The notes beneath the pieces are model-generated. The model was not told where the DNA came from. It saw only the letters and a program-made list of their open reading frames with translations, and ran no database searches. This document shows positions 55,801 to 64,000 of a DNA stretch of 64,000 nt, piece by piece; position 1 is the first letter of the stretch, and each line of letters starts with the position of its first letter. A program made the position numbers and the translations under genes. Source of the DNA: Streptomyces sp. 71268 (GTDB lineage: Bacteria > Actinomycetota > Actinomycetes > Streptomycetales > Streptomycetaceae); assembly GCF_029392895.1 (NCBI RefSeq), contig NZ_CP114200.1, positions 3,751,001 through 3,815,000 of the forward strand, written 5' to 3'.

Positions 55801-56727
55801 ATGACGACGGCAATCACCGTGTCCGACCTCCACAAGTCCTTCGGCCGGACGCACGCGCTGGACGGCCTCGACCTCGACGTCGCGACGGGCGAGGTGCACG
55901 GCTTCCTCGGCCCCAACGGCGCGGGCAAATCCACCACCATCCGCGTACTGCTCGGGCTGCTGCGAGCGACCAGCGGCACGGTCAAACTCCTCGGCAAGGA
56001 CCCGTGGCACGACGCGGTGGAGCTGCACCAGCGGCTCGCGTACGTCCCCGGCGACGTCACGCTGTGGCGCAACCTCAGCGGCGGCGAGGTCATCGACCTG
56101 TACGGGCGGCTGCGCGGCGGTCTGGACAAGACCCGGCGCGCCGAGCTGCTCGACCGCTTCGACCTCGACCCCACCAAGAAGGGGCGCACCTACTCCAAGG
56201 GCAACCGGCAGAAGGTCGCGCTGGTCGCGGCGTTCGCCTCGGACGTCGAGCTGCTCATCTTCGACGAGCCGACCTCCGGGCTCGACCCGCTCATGGAGGA
56301 GGTCTTCCGCGAGTGCGTCTCCGAGGAGCGGCAGCGCGGGCGCACCGTCCTCCTCTCCAGCCACATCCTCAGCGAGGTCGAGGCGCTGTGTGACCGGGTC
56401 AGCATCATCCGCAAGGGCAAGACCGTCGAGTCCGGCTCGCTGGCCTCGCTGCGCCACCTGACCCGTACGTCGGTCACGGCCGAGCTGGACAGCGAGCCGG
56501 ACGGGCTGACCACGCTGCCCGGCGTGCACGACGTGGACGTGCGGGGCCGGCGGGTCAAGCTCCAGGTGGACACGGACCACCTGGGCCCGGTGCTCAAGCG
56601 GCTCGGCGAGGCGGGGGTGCGCAGCCTCATCTCGACGCCGCCCACCCTCGAGGAGCTGTTCCTGCGCCACTACCAGAGCGACGGCGCCGACTCCGCCGAC
56701 TCCGCGCAGGGGGCGATCGCGCGATGA
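55801..56727 (+). CDS. ABC transporter ATP-binding protein
   Basis: The 308-residue ATPase has Walker [10 protein letters not shown] (37-45), a diverged signature region ([15 protein letters not shown] in place of LSGGQ) and Walker [14 protein letters not shown], plus the DrrA-type C-terminal extension. It is coupled to the permease gene by a four-base ATGA overlap. It likely exports a hydrophobic drug or metabolite. Confidence 0.93.
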   Translation: MTTAITVSDLHKSFGRTHALDGLDLDVATGEVHGFLGPNGAGKSTTIRVLLGLLRATSGTVKLLGKDPWHDAVELHQRLAYVPGDVTLWRNLSGGEVIDLYGRLRGGLDKTRRAELLDRFDLDPTKKGRTYSKGNRQKVALVAAFASDVELLIFDEPTSGLDPLMEEVFRECVSEERQRGRTVLLSSHILSEVEALCDRVSIIRKGKTVESGSLASLRHLTRTSVTAELDSEPDGLTTLPGVHDVDVRGRRVKLQVDTDHLGPVLKRLGEAGVRSLISTPPTLEELFLRHYQSDGADSADSAQGAIAR

Positions 56728-58376
56728 CCGCCGTAGCCGACGCGCGGATCGCGGCACCGCCGAAGGGCTCCTCCCGCGACCTGGCCGGAACGGGCACGCT
56801 GCTGCGGCTCGCGCTGCGCCGCGACCGGGTCATGCTGCCGATCTGGGTGCTATGCCTCGGCCTGTCCGCGAGCAGCACCGTGAGCCGCCTGGACAGCGCG
56901 TACGACACCCCGCAGAAGCGCGCCGACCTGGCCGCCGACATGAACGCCAACGGGTCCACGCGGGCCCTGTTCGGCGCGGCCTTCGACGACTCGCTCGGGG
57001 CGCTGACGGTCTGGCGCGTGGGGGCCTTCCTCACGGTCTTCGCCGCCATCATGAGCCTGCTCATCGTCATCCGGCACACCCGCGAGGAGGAGGAGACGGG
57101 CCGGCAGGAGGCGCTGTCCTCCGGGATGGTCGGCCGGCGCGCGGGGCTGACCTCGGCGCTGATCACCGTCGGCATCGCCAACGCCGCCGTCACCCTGCTC
57201 ATCGCGGGCAGCCTGGCCGGCGAGGGCGGCAGCGGCGCGCTGGCCCTCGGCCTGGCGGTGGGCCTGAGCGGCATGGTCTTCGGCGCCATCGCCGCGGTCG
57301 CCGCGCAGGTCACCGAGAACGCCCGGGTCGCGCGCGGCCTGTCCGCCGCCGCCGTGGGCGTCGCGTTCGTGCTGCGGATGGGCGGTGACGCGGCCAAGGA
57401 CGGCTCCGACGGCTCAAGCCACGTGCTGGTCTGGCTCTCGCCGCTGGGCTGGGCGGAGAACGCCCGGCCGTACGCCGACGAGCGCTGGTGGACGCTGCTG
57501 TTGCTGGCCCTGCTCGCGGTGGTCGCCATCGGCGTCGCGTACGCGCTGGCCGGCCGCCGCGACGTGGGGGCCAGCTTCTTCGCCTCCCGTCCGGGGCCCG
57601 CCGCCGCGGGTCCGGGCCTCAGCACGGTCTACGGGCTCGCCTGGCGGCTCCAGCGCGGCACGCTGCTGGCCTGGGTGGCCGGTCTGGCCTTCGCGGGGGC
57701 GGTGTTCGGCGGCATCGCCGACGGCGCCGACGACTTCCTCGGCGACAGCGAGAGCACCCGCGACACGTTCCTGCGGATGGGCGGCCAGGAGGGGCTCACG
57801 GACGCCTTCCTCGCCTCGATGGTCGGCATCCTGGGCCTGGTCGTCACGATCCACACGGCCAGCGCCGTGCTGCGGCTGCGCGGCGAGGAGACCGACCAGC
57901 GCGCGGAGCCGCTGCTGTCGAACGCGGTCAGCCGCGTGCAGTGGGCGGCCAGCCACCTGGTCGTCGCGCTGCTCGGCCCGGTCGTCATCCTGGCGGCGGG
58001 CGGCCTGGCGCTCGGCATCGCGTACGGGGCCGCCTCCGGCGACCTCGGCGGCGAAGTGCCGCGGGTGCTCGGGGCCACGCTGTTGCAGGCCCCGGCGGTG
58101 TGGGTGATCACCTCGATCGCGGTGTTCCTGTTCGGCGTGTTGCCCAAGTTCACGTCCCTCACCTGGGGCGTGGTCGGGTTCGTGGTGGCCATCGGCTGGC
58201 TGGGCCCGGCGATGGAGCTGGACCAGTCGGTGATGAACCTCTCGCCCTTCGGACACCTGCCGAAGGTGCCGGGCGGGGACATCACGGCGACCCCGTTCCT
58301 GTGGATGCTCCTGGTGACCGTCGCCCTGCTGGCGGCCGGCCTGGCCGGACTGCGGCGGCGCGACATGAGCAACTAG
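56724..58376 (+). CDS. ABC transporter permease (polyketide-exporter type)
   Basis: The 550-residue membrane protein has about 12 hydrophobic segments in two similar halves ([20 protein letters not shown], then [21 protein letters not shown]), the layout of the ABC-2 'exporter of polyketide antibiotics' family. Each half has [11 protein letters not shown] or [12 protein letters not shown], the family hallmark. It forms an operon with the ATPase gene. Confidence 0.92.
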   Translation: MTAVADARIAAPPKGSSRDLAGTGTLLRLALRRDRVMLPIWVLCLGLSASSTVSRLDSAYDTPQKRADLAADMNANGSTRALFGAAFDDSLGALTVWRVGAFLTVFAAIMSLLIVIRHTREEEETGRQEALSSGMVGRRAGLTSALITVGIANAAVTLLIAGSLAGEGGSGALALGLAVGLSGMVFGAIAAVAAQVTENARVARGLSAAAVGVAFVLRMGGDAAKDGSDGSSHVLVWLSPLGWAENARPYADERWWTLLLLALLAVVAIGVAYALAGRRDVGASFFASRPGPAAAGPGLSTVYGLAWRLQRGTLLAWVAGLAFAGAVFGGIADGADDFLGDSESTRDTFLRMGGQEGLTDAFLASMVGILGLVVTIHTASAVLRLRGEETDQRAEPLLSNAVSRVQWAASHLVVALLGPVVILAAGGLALGIAYGAASGDLGGEVPRVLGATLLQAPAVWVITSIAVFLFGVLPKFTSLTWGVVGFVVAIGWLGPAMELDQSVMNLSPFGHLPKVPGGDITATPFLWMLLVTVALLAAGLAGLRRRDMSN

Positions 58377-58744
58377 CCGCGGCCACCCGGCGGCGCCGAC
58401 CAAGCGGAACAAGTGAGAACAACCGAAACCACCCGGGCCAACCGGCCCCCTGGCAGCGCGGCCACGTGACGACGCGGCCGCGCGGGCACTCGCCAGGCCC
58501 GCAGGATGTGCGGCGTCGGACTCCGATCACCCCCGTATCGGAGACCGGCGCCGCACGCGCGTGCGCCCACGGGCGCCGGCCGGAGCGTCCACGGTGGGCG
58601 GGGCGGTCTGGGTGACCGGGATGGCCGGGGTGGCGGGGCGGCCTGGGTGACCCGGGGCGGCAGAGTTATCCACAGGCTGTGGATGAGCCTGGGTATGCCG
58701 AGAGCAAGTACCCGTGCGCGGCGCCCGGTTCACCGGTCGGCGCG
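58377..58744. other. Intergenic region between the exporter and P450 genes
   Basis: No gene is seen; the genes are convergent. The only notable element is the inverted pair of DnaA-box-like sequences listed separately. Confidence 0.6.
58666..58686. promoter_or_regulatory. Inverted pair of DnaA-box-like sequences
   Basis: TTATCCACA (58666-58674), a perfect classical DnaA box, is followed after three bases by TGTGGATGA (58678-58686), the complement of TCATCCACA. Confidence 0.55.
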
Positions 58745-59959
58745 TTACGCCTCGACCCGCAGTTCGCGCAGGCCTCGCTGGACGAAGCCCGGCTTGCGGG
58801 GCGGCTCGGCGACGGCGCGCAGTCGGGGCGCTCGGCGCAGCAACTCCTCAAAGATGGCCCGCAGTTCGACGCGGGCCAGCGGCGCGCCGAGACAGTAGTG
58901 GATGCCAGCGCCGAAGGACAGGTGGGGGTTGTCCGTACGGGAGAGGTCGAGCCGCGTCGGCGCGGCGAAGCGGGCCGGGTCGTGGTTGGCCGAGCCGAAG
59001 AGCAGGGCCACCTCGCTGCCGCGCGGGATGAGCGTGCCGCCCACCTCGATGTCGTCCAGCACCCAGCGCTCGAACAGGTGCAGCGGCCCGTCGTAGCGCA
59101 GCAACTCCTCGATCGCCGTGGGCAACAGGCCCGGGTCGGCGCGCAACGCGGCCAGGTGTTCGGGGTGTTGGAACAGCGTCCACCAACCGTTGCCCGTCGC
59201 GTTGACGCTCGCCTCGTGGCCCGCGTTGAGCAGCAGCACGCAGGTGGAGACCATCTCCTGCTCGGTCAGCCGGTCCTCCGCGTCGTGGGCCGCGATCATC
59301 GCGCTGATCAGGTCGTCACCGGGCGCCGCGCGCCGCTCGGCGATCAACTCCCGCAGGTAGGTGGAGAACTCGACGCTGGCGCGTACGGCGCGGCGGGCGG
59401 TCTCCGGGCTCGGGTTCAGCTCGTACATCGCGCAGATATCGGCCGACCAGGGGCGCAGCGGGCCGCGTTCGGCGGGTGGCACGCCGAGGAGTTCGGCGAT
59501 GACGGCCACCGGCAGCGGCTCGGCGACCTCGGCGATGAGGTCGCCGCCACCGTCCGCGAGCAGCCCGTCCACCAGGCCGGCGGCCAGTCGCCGCACGACG
59601 GGTTCGAGCCGGTCGACGGTGCGGGGCGTGAACGCCTGCGAGACCAGGCGGCGGACGCGCGGGTGCGCCGGCGGCTCCAGGTCGAGCAGGCCGTTGCCGT
59701 CGAGGGTGAAGAACGGCTCGTACTCGGGCGGCGGCGCCGGGCGGCCGAACTCCTCGTGGCTGAAGCGGTGGGTGTAACTACGCCCGAGCCGCCGGTCGGT
59801 GAGCAGCGCCCGTACGTCGTCGTGGTGCGGGATCAGCCACTGGTCGGTCGGCGCGAAATAGTGCGCCCGCCCGCGCTCCCGCAACTCCGCGTAGGCCGGG
59901 TACGGGTCGGCGGCGAATCCCGGGTCCCAGGGGTCGAAGGCCGCTGCTGCCTCGGTCAT
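58745..59959 (-). CDS. Cytochrome P450
   Basis: The 404-residue soluble bacterial P450 shows the I-helix motif LLLNAGHEASVN (Ala-Gly-His-Glu-Ala in place of AGxET, with Ala where Thr is usual), the K-helix AIEELLRYDGP, and the heme loop FGAGIHYCLGAPLAR. The missing I-helix threonine may lower classical oxygen activation. Its ATG start 59959 is clear. No ferredoxin gene is adjacent. The kynurenine operon lies directly upstream on the same strand, but a link is speculative. Confidence 0.93.
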   Translation of the reverse strand: MTEAAAAFDPWDPGFAADPYPAYAELRERGRAHYFAPTDQWLIPHHDDVRALLTDRRLGRSYTHRFSHEEFGRPAPPPEYEPFFTLDGNGLLDLEPPAHPRVRRLVSQAFTPRTVDRLEPVVRRLAAGLVDGLLADGGGDLIAEVAEPLPVAVIAELLGVPPAERGPLRPWSADICAMYELNPSPETARRAVRASVEFSTYLRELIAERRAAPGDDLISAMIAAHDAEDRLTEQEMVSTCVLLLNAGHEASVNATGNGWWTLFQHPEHLAALRADPGLLPTAIEELLRYDGPLHLFERWVLDDIEVGGTLIPRGSEVALLFGSANHDPARFAAPTRLDLSRTDNPHLSFGAGIHYCLGAPLARVELRAIFEELLRRAPRLRAVAEPPRKPGFVQRGLRELRVEA

Positions 59960-60144
59960 GCCCCCAATGTGCCGGACGGCCCGGGGCGGCCACCAGGTAC
60001 CGGGCCGGGTCGGGCCGGCGCGTCGGTCGGCCCGGTGGATCGGGCCGGATGGTCGGGTCGCGCGCGGGCCGGGGTGCCGGGTCGGGGATCGATAGCAGGG
60101 GCCAGGGTTCGGGGGCCGGGGTCAGAGGTCGGGGATCGGGGTGG

Positions 60145-61305
60145 TCAGGTCAGGCGGGCGATCTCGGCCAGGACGGTGCGGGCCGTGGGCGTGGCCGGGT
60201 CGATCGGTGGGAAGTGGCCGACGCCCTCGACGCGGACGAGCCGGACCCGCTGCCCGGCGCGGTCCGCCGCCGCCACGAACGCCTCGGTGACGGCGGGCGG
60301 TACGTCGATGTCCGCGCCGCCCTGCACCAGCGTGGTGGGCACGCCGTTCGGCACCAGGGCGGACGGGTCGGTGCAGGCCAGCCGGTGCGCGAGCAGCGCG
60401 GCGCGCTCGGCCGGGCCGGGGCCGGGCGTCGCGGGCGGGTGTTGCGGGGCGAGCAGTTGGTCCACGGCGTGCGAGCAGACGCCGAGGGCGCGGGCCGTGC
60501 CGAAGTCGGCGATGGCGGCGAGGCCGACCACGCCGCGCAGCGCGGGCGGCGCCGGCAACCGCCACCGGGAGCCGACCGGCAACCGGTGCCGCGCCGCCGC
60601 CCACAGCACGGCGTGCCCGCCGGCCGAATGCCCGACGAGCACCGGCCGGTCGGCGTCCACGTCGGCCCAGCGGACACGGCCGGCGGCCGGGCCGGGCGGC
60701 CCATCAGCGGACGGGCCAGGTGGCCCATCGGCGGCCGGGCCGGCCGCGAGGCCGCGTACCAGCGAGGGCAGCGCGTCCAGCGCCGCCGCGATGTCGTCGA
60801 AGGTCTCCGGCCAGCGGCCGGCGCGCGGCTGCCCGGGCCCGGCGGCACTCGCCGCCGGGCCGTCGGCGAGCGGGCCGTCGGTGAGCGGGCCGTCGGTGAG
60901 CGGGCCGCGCCGGTACTCGACCGACGCGACCGCGAGGCCGTGGCCGGCCAGGTAGGCGGCCAGCGGGGACAGGTGCCGCCGGTCGTACGGGGCGCGCCAG
61001 GCGCCGCCGTGGAACAGCACGACCAGCGGCACGGGCGCCGCCACCCCGGGGGTGGGCGGCGCCGGGTCGGCGATGACGCGCGCGGCGGCCCCGGACGGCG
61101 GGGCACCGCCACCGGCCCGGGCTCCGCCACCGGCCCGGAACTCGGGCTCGGCCCGGGGCTCGGAGGCGGCCCCGGGCTCGGGCAGGAAGAGGTCCACCAC
61201 CTGGTCGGGGTGCGGCCCGTAGGCCACCGTGGCGGTCGGTGGTGCCTCGGCGTGGCCGAACGCCGAGGCCTCCTCCCGCTCCGCGCGCGTCATCGCGGGG
61301 TTCAT
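60145..61305 (-). CDS. Alpha/beta hydrolase, probable kynurenine formamidase
   Basis: The 386-residue hydrolase has an oxyanion motif LFHGGAWR and the nucleophile elbow GHSAGGH, as in the HGG-type esterases and the kynurenine formamidase branch, and a late GVGHFPPIDP carrying the catalytic histidine. The start overlaps the kynureninase stop (ATGA at 61302-61305). Its place after kynA and kynU suggests it hydrolyses N-formylkynurenine. It contains a low-complexity insert with GPLTDG repeated in tandem. A different esterase role is possible. Confidence 0.78.
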   Translation of the reverse strand: MNPAMTRAEREEASAFGHAEAPPTATVAYGPHPDQVVDLFLPEPGAASEPRAEPEFRAGGGARAGGGAPPSGAAARVIADPAPPTPGVAAPVPLVVLFHGGAWRAPYDRRHLSPLAAYLAGHGLAVASVEYRRGPLTDGPLTDGPLADGPAASAAGPGQPRAGRWPETFDDIAAALDALPSLVRGLAAGPAADGPPGPSADGPPGPAAGRVRWADVDADRPVLVGHSAGGHAVLWAAARHRLPVGSRWRLPAPPALRGVVGLAAIADFGTARALGVCSHAVDQLLAPQHPPATPGPGPAERAALLAHRLACTDPSALVPNGVPTTLVQGGADIDVPPAVTEAFVAAADRAGQRVRLVRVEGVGHFPPIDPATPTARTVLAEIARLT

Positions 61306-62663
61306 GCGGCGCTCAGCACCTCCCCCAGCGCCCACGCGGCCCGCTCCACGTCGGCGTAGCCCGTGTACAGCGGCGTGAAGCCGAACCGCAGCACGTCGGG
61401 CCGGCGGTAGTCGATGACCACGCCACGGGCGAGCAGTCGCTCCGTCACCTCGCCGGCGTCGGCGCAGCGCAGCGCGACCTGGCTGCCGCGCTCCGCGTGC
61501 GCCACCGGTGTCAGCGTCTCGACCGCGCCGGCCGGCACGTACGCCGCGACGCAGGTCAGGAAGAAGTCCCCTAGGGCGAGGCTCTTGGCCCGTACGGACT
61601 CGATGCTGACGCCCTGCCACGCGTCGAGGGCGCTCTCCAGGGCGAGCATCGACAGGATGTCCGGCGTGCCGACCCGGCCACGGACGGCCCCGTCGGCCGG
61701 GGCGTACGCGCCGGCCATGGCGAAGGGGTCGGCGTGCGAGTTCCAGCCGGGCAGCGGGGAGTCGAAGCGCGGCTGGTGCCGGGCGGCGACGTACAGGTAG
61801 GCCGGCGCTCCGGGCCCGCCGTTGAGGTACTTGTACGTGCAGCCGACGGCCAGGTCGACGCCGTGCGCGTCCAGGTCGACCGGCAGCGCGCCCGCGCTGT
61901 GGCACAGGTCCCAGACGGCCACCGCCCCCGCCGCGTGCAGGGCGGCGGTGGTGCCCGGCAGGTCGTGGAGCCGGCCGGTGCGGTAGTCGACGTGGTTGAC
62001 CAGGGCCAGCGCGGTGCGCGGGGTGGCCTCGGACGCGATGGCGTCGGCGGGCACGGCCCGCAGCGCGCAGCCGGTGAGCCGGGCCGCGGACTCGGCGATG
62101 TAACCGTCCGTGGGGAACGTGCTCACGTCCACCAGGATCTCGTCCCGCCCGCCGGCCGTCGCGCCGGCATCCGTGGCGCCCGCGCCCGCCTGCTCGCCGC
62201 CCTCGGCGCCACGGGCCAGCCGCACGCCCGCCACCACCGCCTTGAGGACGTTGACGCTGGTCGAGTCGCCGACCACGATCTGGCCCGGGGCGGCCCCGAC
62301 GAGCGCGCCGACCCGGTCGCCGATCCGCTCCGGCGCGGTCCACCAGTGGTTGTCCGACCAGGAGTTGATCCGGTCGCGGCCCCACTCGCGCTCGATCACG
62401 TCGGCCATCCGGGCCGGTACGCCGCGCGGCAGCGCGCCGAGCGAGTTGCCGTCCAGGTAGACCGTGCCGTCCGGGTCGTCGACCGCGTCCACCACGAAGC
62501 GTTCGCGGGTCCCGGCCAGCGGGTCCTCGCGGTCGCGCCGGGCGGCCTCGGCCGCGTGCGCGCGCCCCACGGCCGTGGCGGTGCCGGCGGCCGGGGCGGC
62601 GGCTCCGGCGGTGGCGGGCGTAGCGCCCGGTGGCACGGTCTCGGTCCGCGAGTGCTCAGACAT
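61302..62663 (-). CDS. kynU: Kynureninase
   Basis: The 453-residue PLP enzyme cleaves kynurenine to anthranilate and alanine. Motifs are VYLDGNSLGALPRG, INSWSDNHWW, VDVSTFPTDGYIAES, NHVDYRTGRLHD, WDLCHSAGALPVDL and the PLP lysine Lys278 in GCTYKYLNGGPG. An Ala-rich N-terminal extension (about 30 residues) and a Gly/Ala insert (about 152-172) are unusual. Its start overlaps the kynA stop by eight bases. Confidence 0.95.
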   Translation of the reverse strand: MSEHSRTETVPPGATPATAGAAAPAAGTATAVGRAHAAEAARRDREDPLAGTRERFVVDAVDDPDGTVYLDGNSLGALPRGVPARMADVIEREWGRDRINSWSDNHWWTAPERIGDRVGALVGAAPGQIVVGDSTSVNVLKAVVAGVRLARGAEGGEQAGAGATDAGATAGGRDEILVDVSTFPTDGYIAESAARLTGCALRAVPADAIASEATPRTALALVNHVDYRTGRLHDLPGTTAALHAAGAVAVWDLCHSAGALPVDLDAHGVDLAVGCTYKYLNGGPGAPAYLYVAARHQPRFDSPLPGWNSHADPFAMAGAYAPADGAVRGRVGTPDILSMLALESALDAWQGVSIESVRAKSLALGDFFLTCVAAYVPAGAVETLTPVAHAERGSQVALRCADAGEVTERLLARGVVIDYRRPDVLRFGFTPLYTGYADVERAAWALGEVLSAA

Positions 62664-63639
62664 AGCTACGCGCCGTCCACAGCTCGGGGAAGACCTGCTT
62701 GCCGGCGCGCTTCTCCAGCCAGGCGACGCCCGCCGAACCGCCCGTGCCGGTCTTGGCGCCCATCGCGCGCCGGGTGGCCACCAGGTGGTCGTTGCGCCAG
62801 CGCCAGACCAGCTCGGCGACCTCCGTCAGCGCCTCGCCGAGCGCGACCAGACCGCCGCCCGCGCCGCCGACGGCGGCGGCCACGGCCACCGCCCGCGCGG
62901 CCTCCGGGGACTGATCGCCCTTCCTGGGCCGCGCCTTCGGGTCAGCGGCGTCCGCCGCGCCCGCCGCGTCACCGTCAGCCGCGGTCGGGGCGCCGGCGCC
63001 GGAGTAGACGCGCTGCCAGGCCCGCTCGACGGCCGGGTGCGCCTCGTAGCGCTGGGTCACGTCGCGGTGCAGCACCTCGTCCGGGATGTCGAAGCCCTGC
63101 CGGGCGAGGTAGCGCACCACCTCGTCGTACAGGCTCGGCTCGGCCAGCGCCTTCTCCAGCTCGGCGTACTCGCGCGGCGCGCCGCGGTGCGGGACCAGCA
63201 TCGAGGCGGACTTGTCGCCGAGCAGGAACTCCAGCCGGCGGAACATCGCGGACTGGAACCCGGAGCCCTCGCCGAGCGCGCCGCGGTAGGCGTTGAACTC
63301 GCCCGGCGTCATGTGCGCGAGCGGCTTCCAGGAGGCGTTCAGCGACTCCAGCTCGTACGTGGAGCGCTTGAGGGCGGCCAGCGCGGTGGGCACGTCGTCC
63401 CGGCGCAGCGCGTCGGCCGCGGTCTGCCACTCGTGCGTGATGACCGTGAACCACAGCTCCATCACCTGGCTGGTGACCAGGAAGACCATCTCGCCCGGGT
63501 CGTCGGAGAGCGGGTGCTGGAGGTGGGTGAGCACGGACGCCCTGACGTAGTCGTCGTACGGCGTGGTGCCCTGGAAATCGAGGTTGGGAGTCTCGGGCTC
63601 AGCCTCGTTCGTACCGGAATGTCCAGTGTGCTGGGACAT
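62656..63639 (-). CDS. kynA: Tryptophan 2,3-dioxygenase
   Basis: The 327-residue heme enzyme opens tryptophan to N-formylkynurenine. Motifs are TPYDDYVRASVLTHLQ, VTSQVMELWFTVITHEW and FRGALGEGSGFQS-type AYRGALGEGSGFQSAMFR. The C-terminal part carries VWRWRNDHLVATRRAMG and TGGSAG. A low-complexity insert of about 40 residues (about 210-250) is absent from typical proteins of about 280 residues. It is the first gene of the kynurenine operon. Confidence 0.95.
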   Translation of the reverse strand: MSQHTGHSGTNEAEPETPNLDFQGTTPYDDYVRASVLTHLQHPLSDDPGEMVFLVTSQVMELWFTVITHEWQTAADALRRDDVPTALAALKRSTYELESLNASWKPLAHMTPGEFNAYRGALGEGSGFQSAMFRRLEFLLGDKSASMLVPHRGAPREYAELEKALAEPSLYDEVVRYLARQGFDIPDEVLHRDVTQRYEAHPAVERAWQRVYSGAGAPTAADGDAAGAADAADPKARPRKGDQSPEAARAVAVAAAVGGAGGGLVALGEALTEVAELVWRWRNDHLVATRRAMGAKTGTGGSAGVAWLEKRAGKQVFPELWTARSYV

Positions 63640-63777
63640 GGCGTCTCCTCAGTCCTGCTTCCGGGTAGCGGTCCGCCCCTTCCTGTTCGGCATCGGAGCC
63701 CCGGTCCCCTCTTGAACCCACGATCGCTGATCATCGGGTCCTGCGCGCATCATGCGGGGTGCGCGGCGCGGACGGCA

Positions 63778-63815
63778 AGGGCCTGCCGGGTCGAGGTGCG
63801 CGACCGGCAGGCCCT
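63778..63815 (-). terminator. Terminator of the DUF3151 gene
   Basis: AGGGCCTGCCGG (63778-63789) pairs with CCGGCAGGCCCT (63804-63815), about 100 bases past the stop of the minus-strand gene at the window edge. Confidence 0.75.
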
Positions 63816-63911
63816 GTATTCGGACACCCGCGACGGGTGAACGCCTGGGAATCTCGTCCCGTATGCCCGAACCGCCAACGGTTCAGGCGGCTCGGGTCAG
63901 CTCACGCCGGC

Positions 63912-64000
63912 TCAGCTCAGCGTGTCCGCCGCGGTCGGCGAGGAGTCGCGCAGGAAGGTCGAGCAGCGCTCGTACTCCTCCGTCTCGCCGATGGCCTGCG
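63912..64000 (-). CDS. DUF3151-family protein, C-terminal end (5' part outside window)
   Basis: The last 28 residues are visible: AIGETEEYERCSTFLRDSS followed by PTAADTLS and TGA. This ending is characteristic of the DUF3151 family, a tetratricopeptide-like actinobacterial protein of unknown function. It points away from the window edge on the minus strand, upstream of kynA. Confidence 0.8.
   Translation of the reverse strand, partial: QAIGETEEYERCSTFLRDSSPTAADTLS

Overview
The window comes from a very GC-rich actinobacterium, almost certainly a Streptomyces or close relative. The signs are strong G/C bias at codon third positions, frequent GTG starts, a bldC gene, Streptomyces-type small conserved genes (DUF6274, DUF3073, DUF3151), a valine dehydrogenase, an Lsr2 paralogue, and a purine gene order (purF-purM; purS-purQ-purL with lsrL upstream; purC; purD; purA) that matches the Streptomyces core chromosome. 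All assignments come from reading the sequence; no database search was run.

Layout. 0-11.3 kb is core: the 3' part of hrpA, tRNA-Asp, a DUF6274 gene, bldC, a conserved hypothetical gene, vdh, a DUF3073 gene, and purF-purM. 11.4-23.1 kb is an accessory island with visibly lower GC in several genes. It holds a HAD hydrolase, a minus-strand set (XRE regulator, HD hydrolase, GNAT acetyltransferase, DprA/SLOG-like protein), a translationally coupled three-gene operon of unknown function, a PCMT-like methyltransferase, YceI, and an AhpD-like protein divergent from an ECF41 sigma factor. Threaded through it are five CRISPR loci of one type I-E-like repeat family: three arrays with near-identical leaders, a one-spacer array with a relic leader, and a decayed relic. 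No cas gene is visible anywhere in the window.

23.1-31 kb is mixed: a membrane-anchored hypothetical protein, two RibD/DHFR-like proteins, a LysR regulator, a secreted protein, a Tat-exported sulfatase and a mycothiol-dependent-type isomerase/sterol-carrier protein. 31-44 kb returns to core functions: purL, a coupled mini-ORF, purQ, purS, lsrL, three tRNA-Gly genes, purC, a DMFase-like protein, a degenerate M48-like membrane protein and purD. 44.8-54.6 kb carries a SLATT protein, a hypothetical protein, a GntR regulator with a class III aminotransferase, a Ser/Thr kinase fused to DUF4328, purA and a diacylglycerol-kinase-like protein. 54.9-64 kb holds a MarR/GbsR-like regulator divergent from an ABC exporter, a cytochrome P450, a kynurenine operon (kynA-kynU-formamidase) and the 3' end of a DUF3151 gene.

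How the genes work together. Seven or more de novo purine genes in separate transcription units give most of the route from PRPP to IMP and on to adenylosuccinate (purF, purD, purSQL, purM, purC, purA). The kynurenine operon would turn tryptophan into anthranilate plus alanine. The ECF41 sigma factor probably drives itself and the AhpD-like gene from mirror-image promoters. The most unusual signals are a tRNA-Gly(UCC) whose D-loop/T-loop elbow is rewired, as in cell-wall tRNAs, and the multi-locus, cas-less CRISPR island with palindrome-length variation in its repeats.
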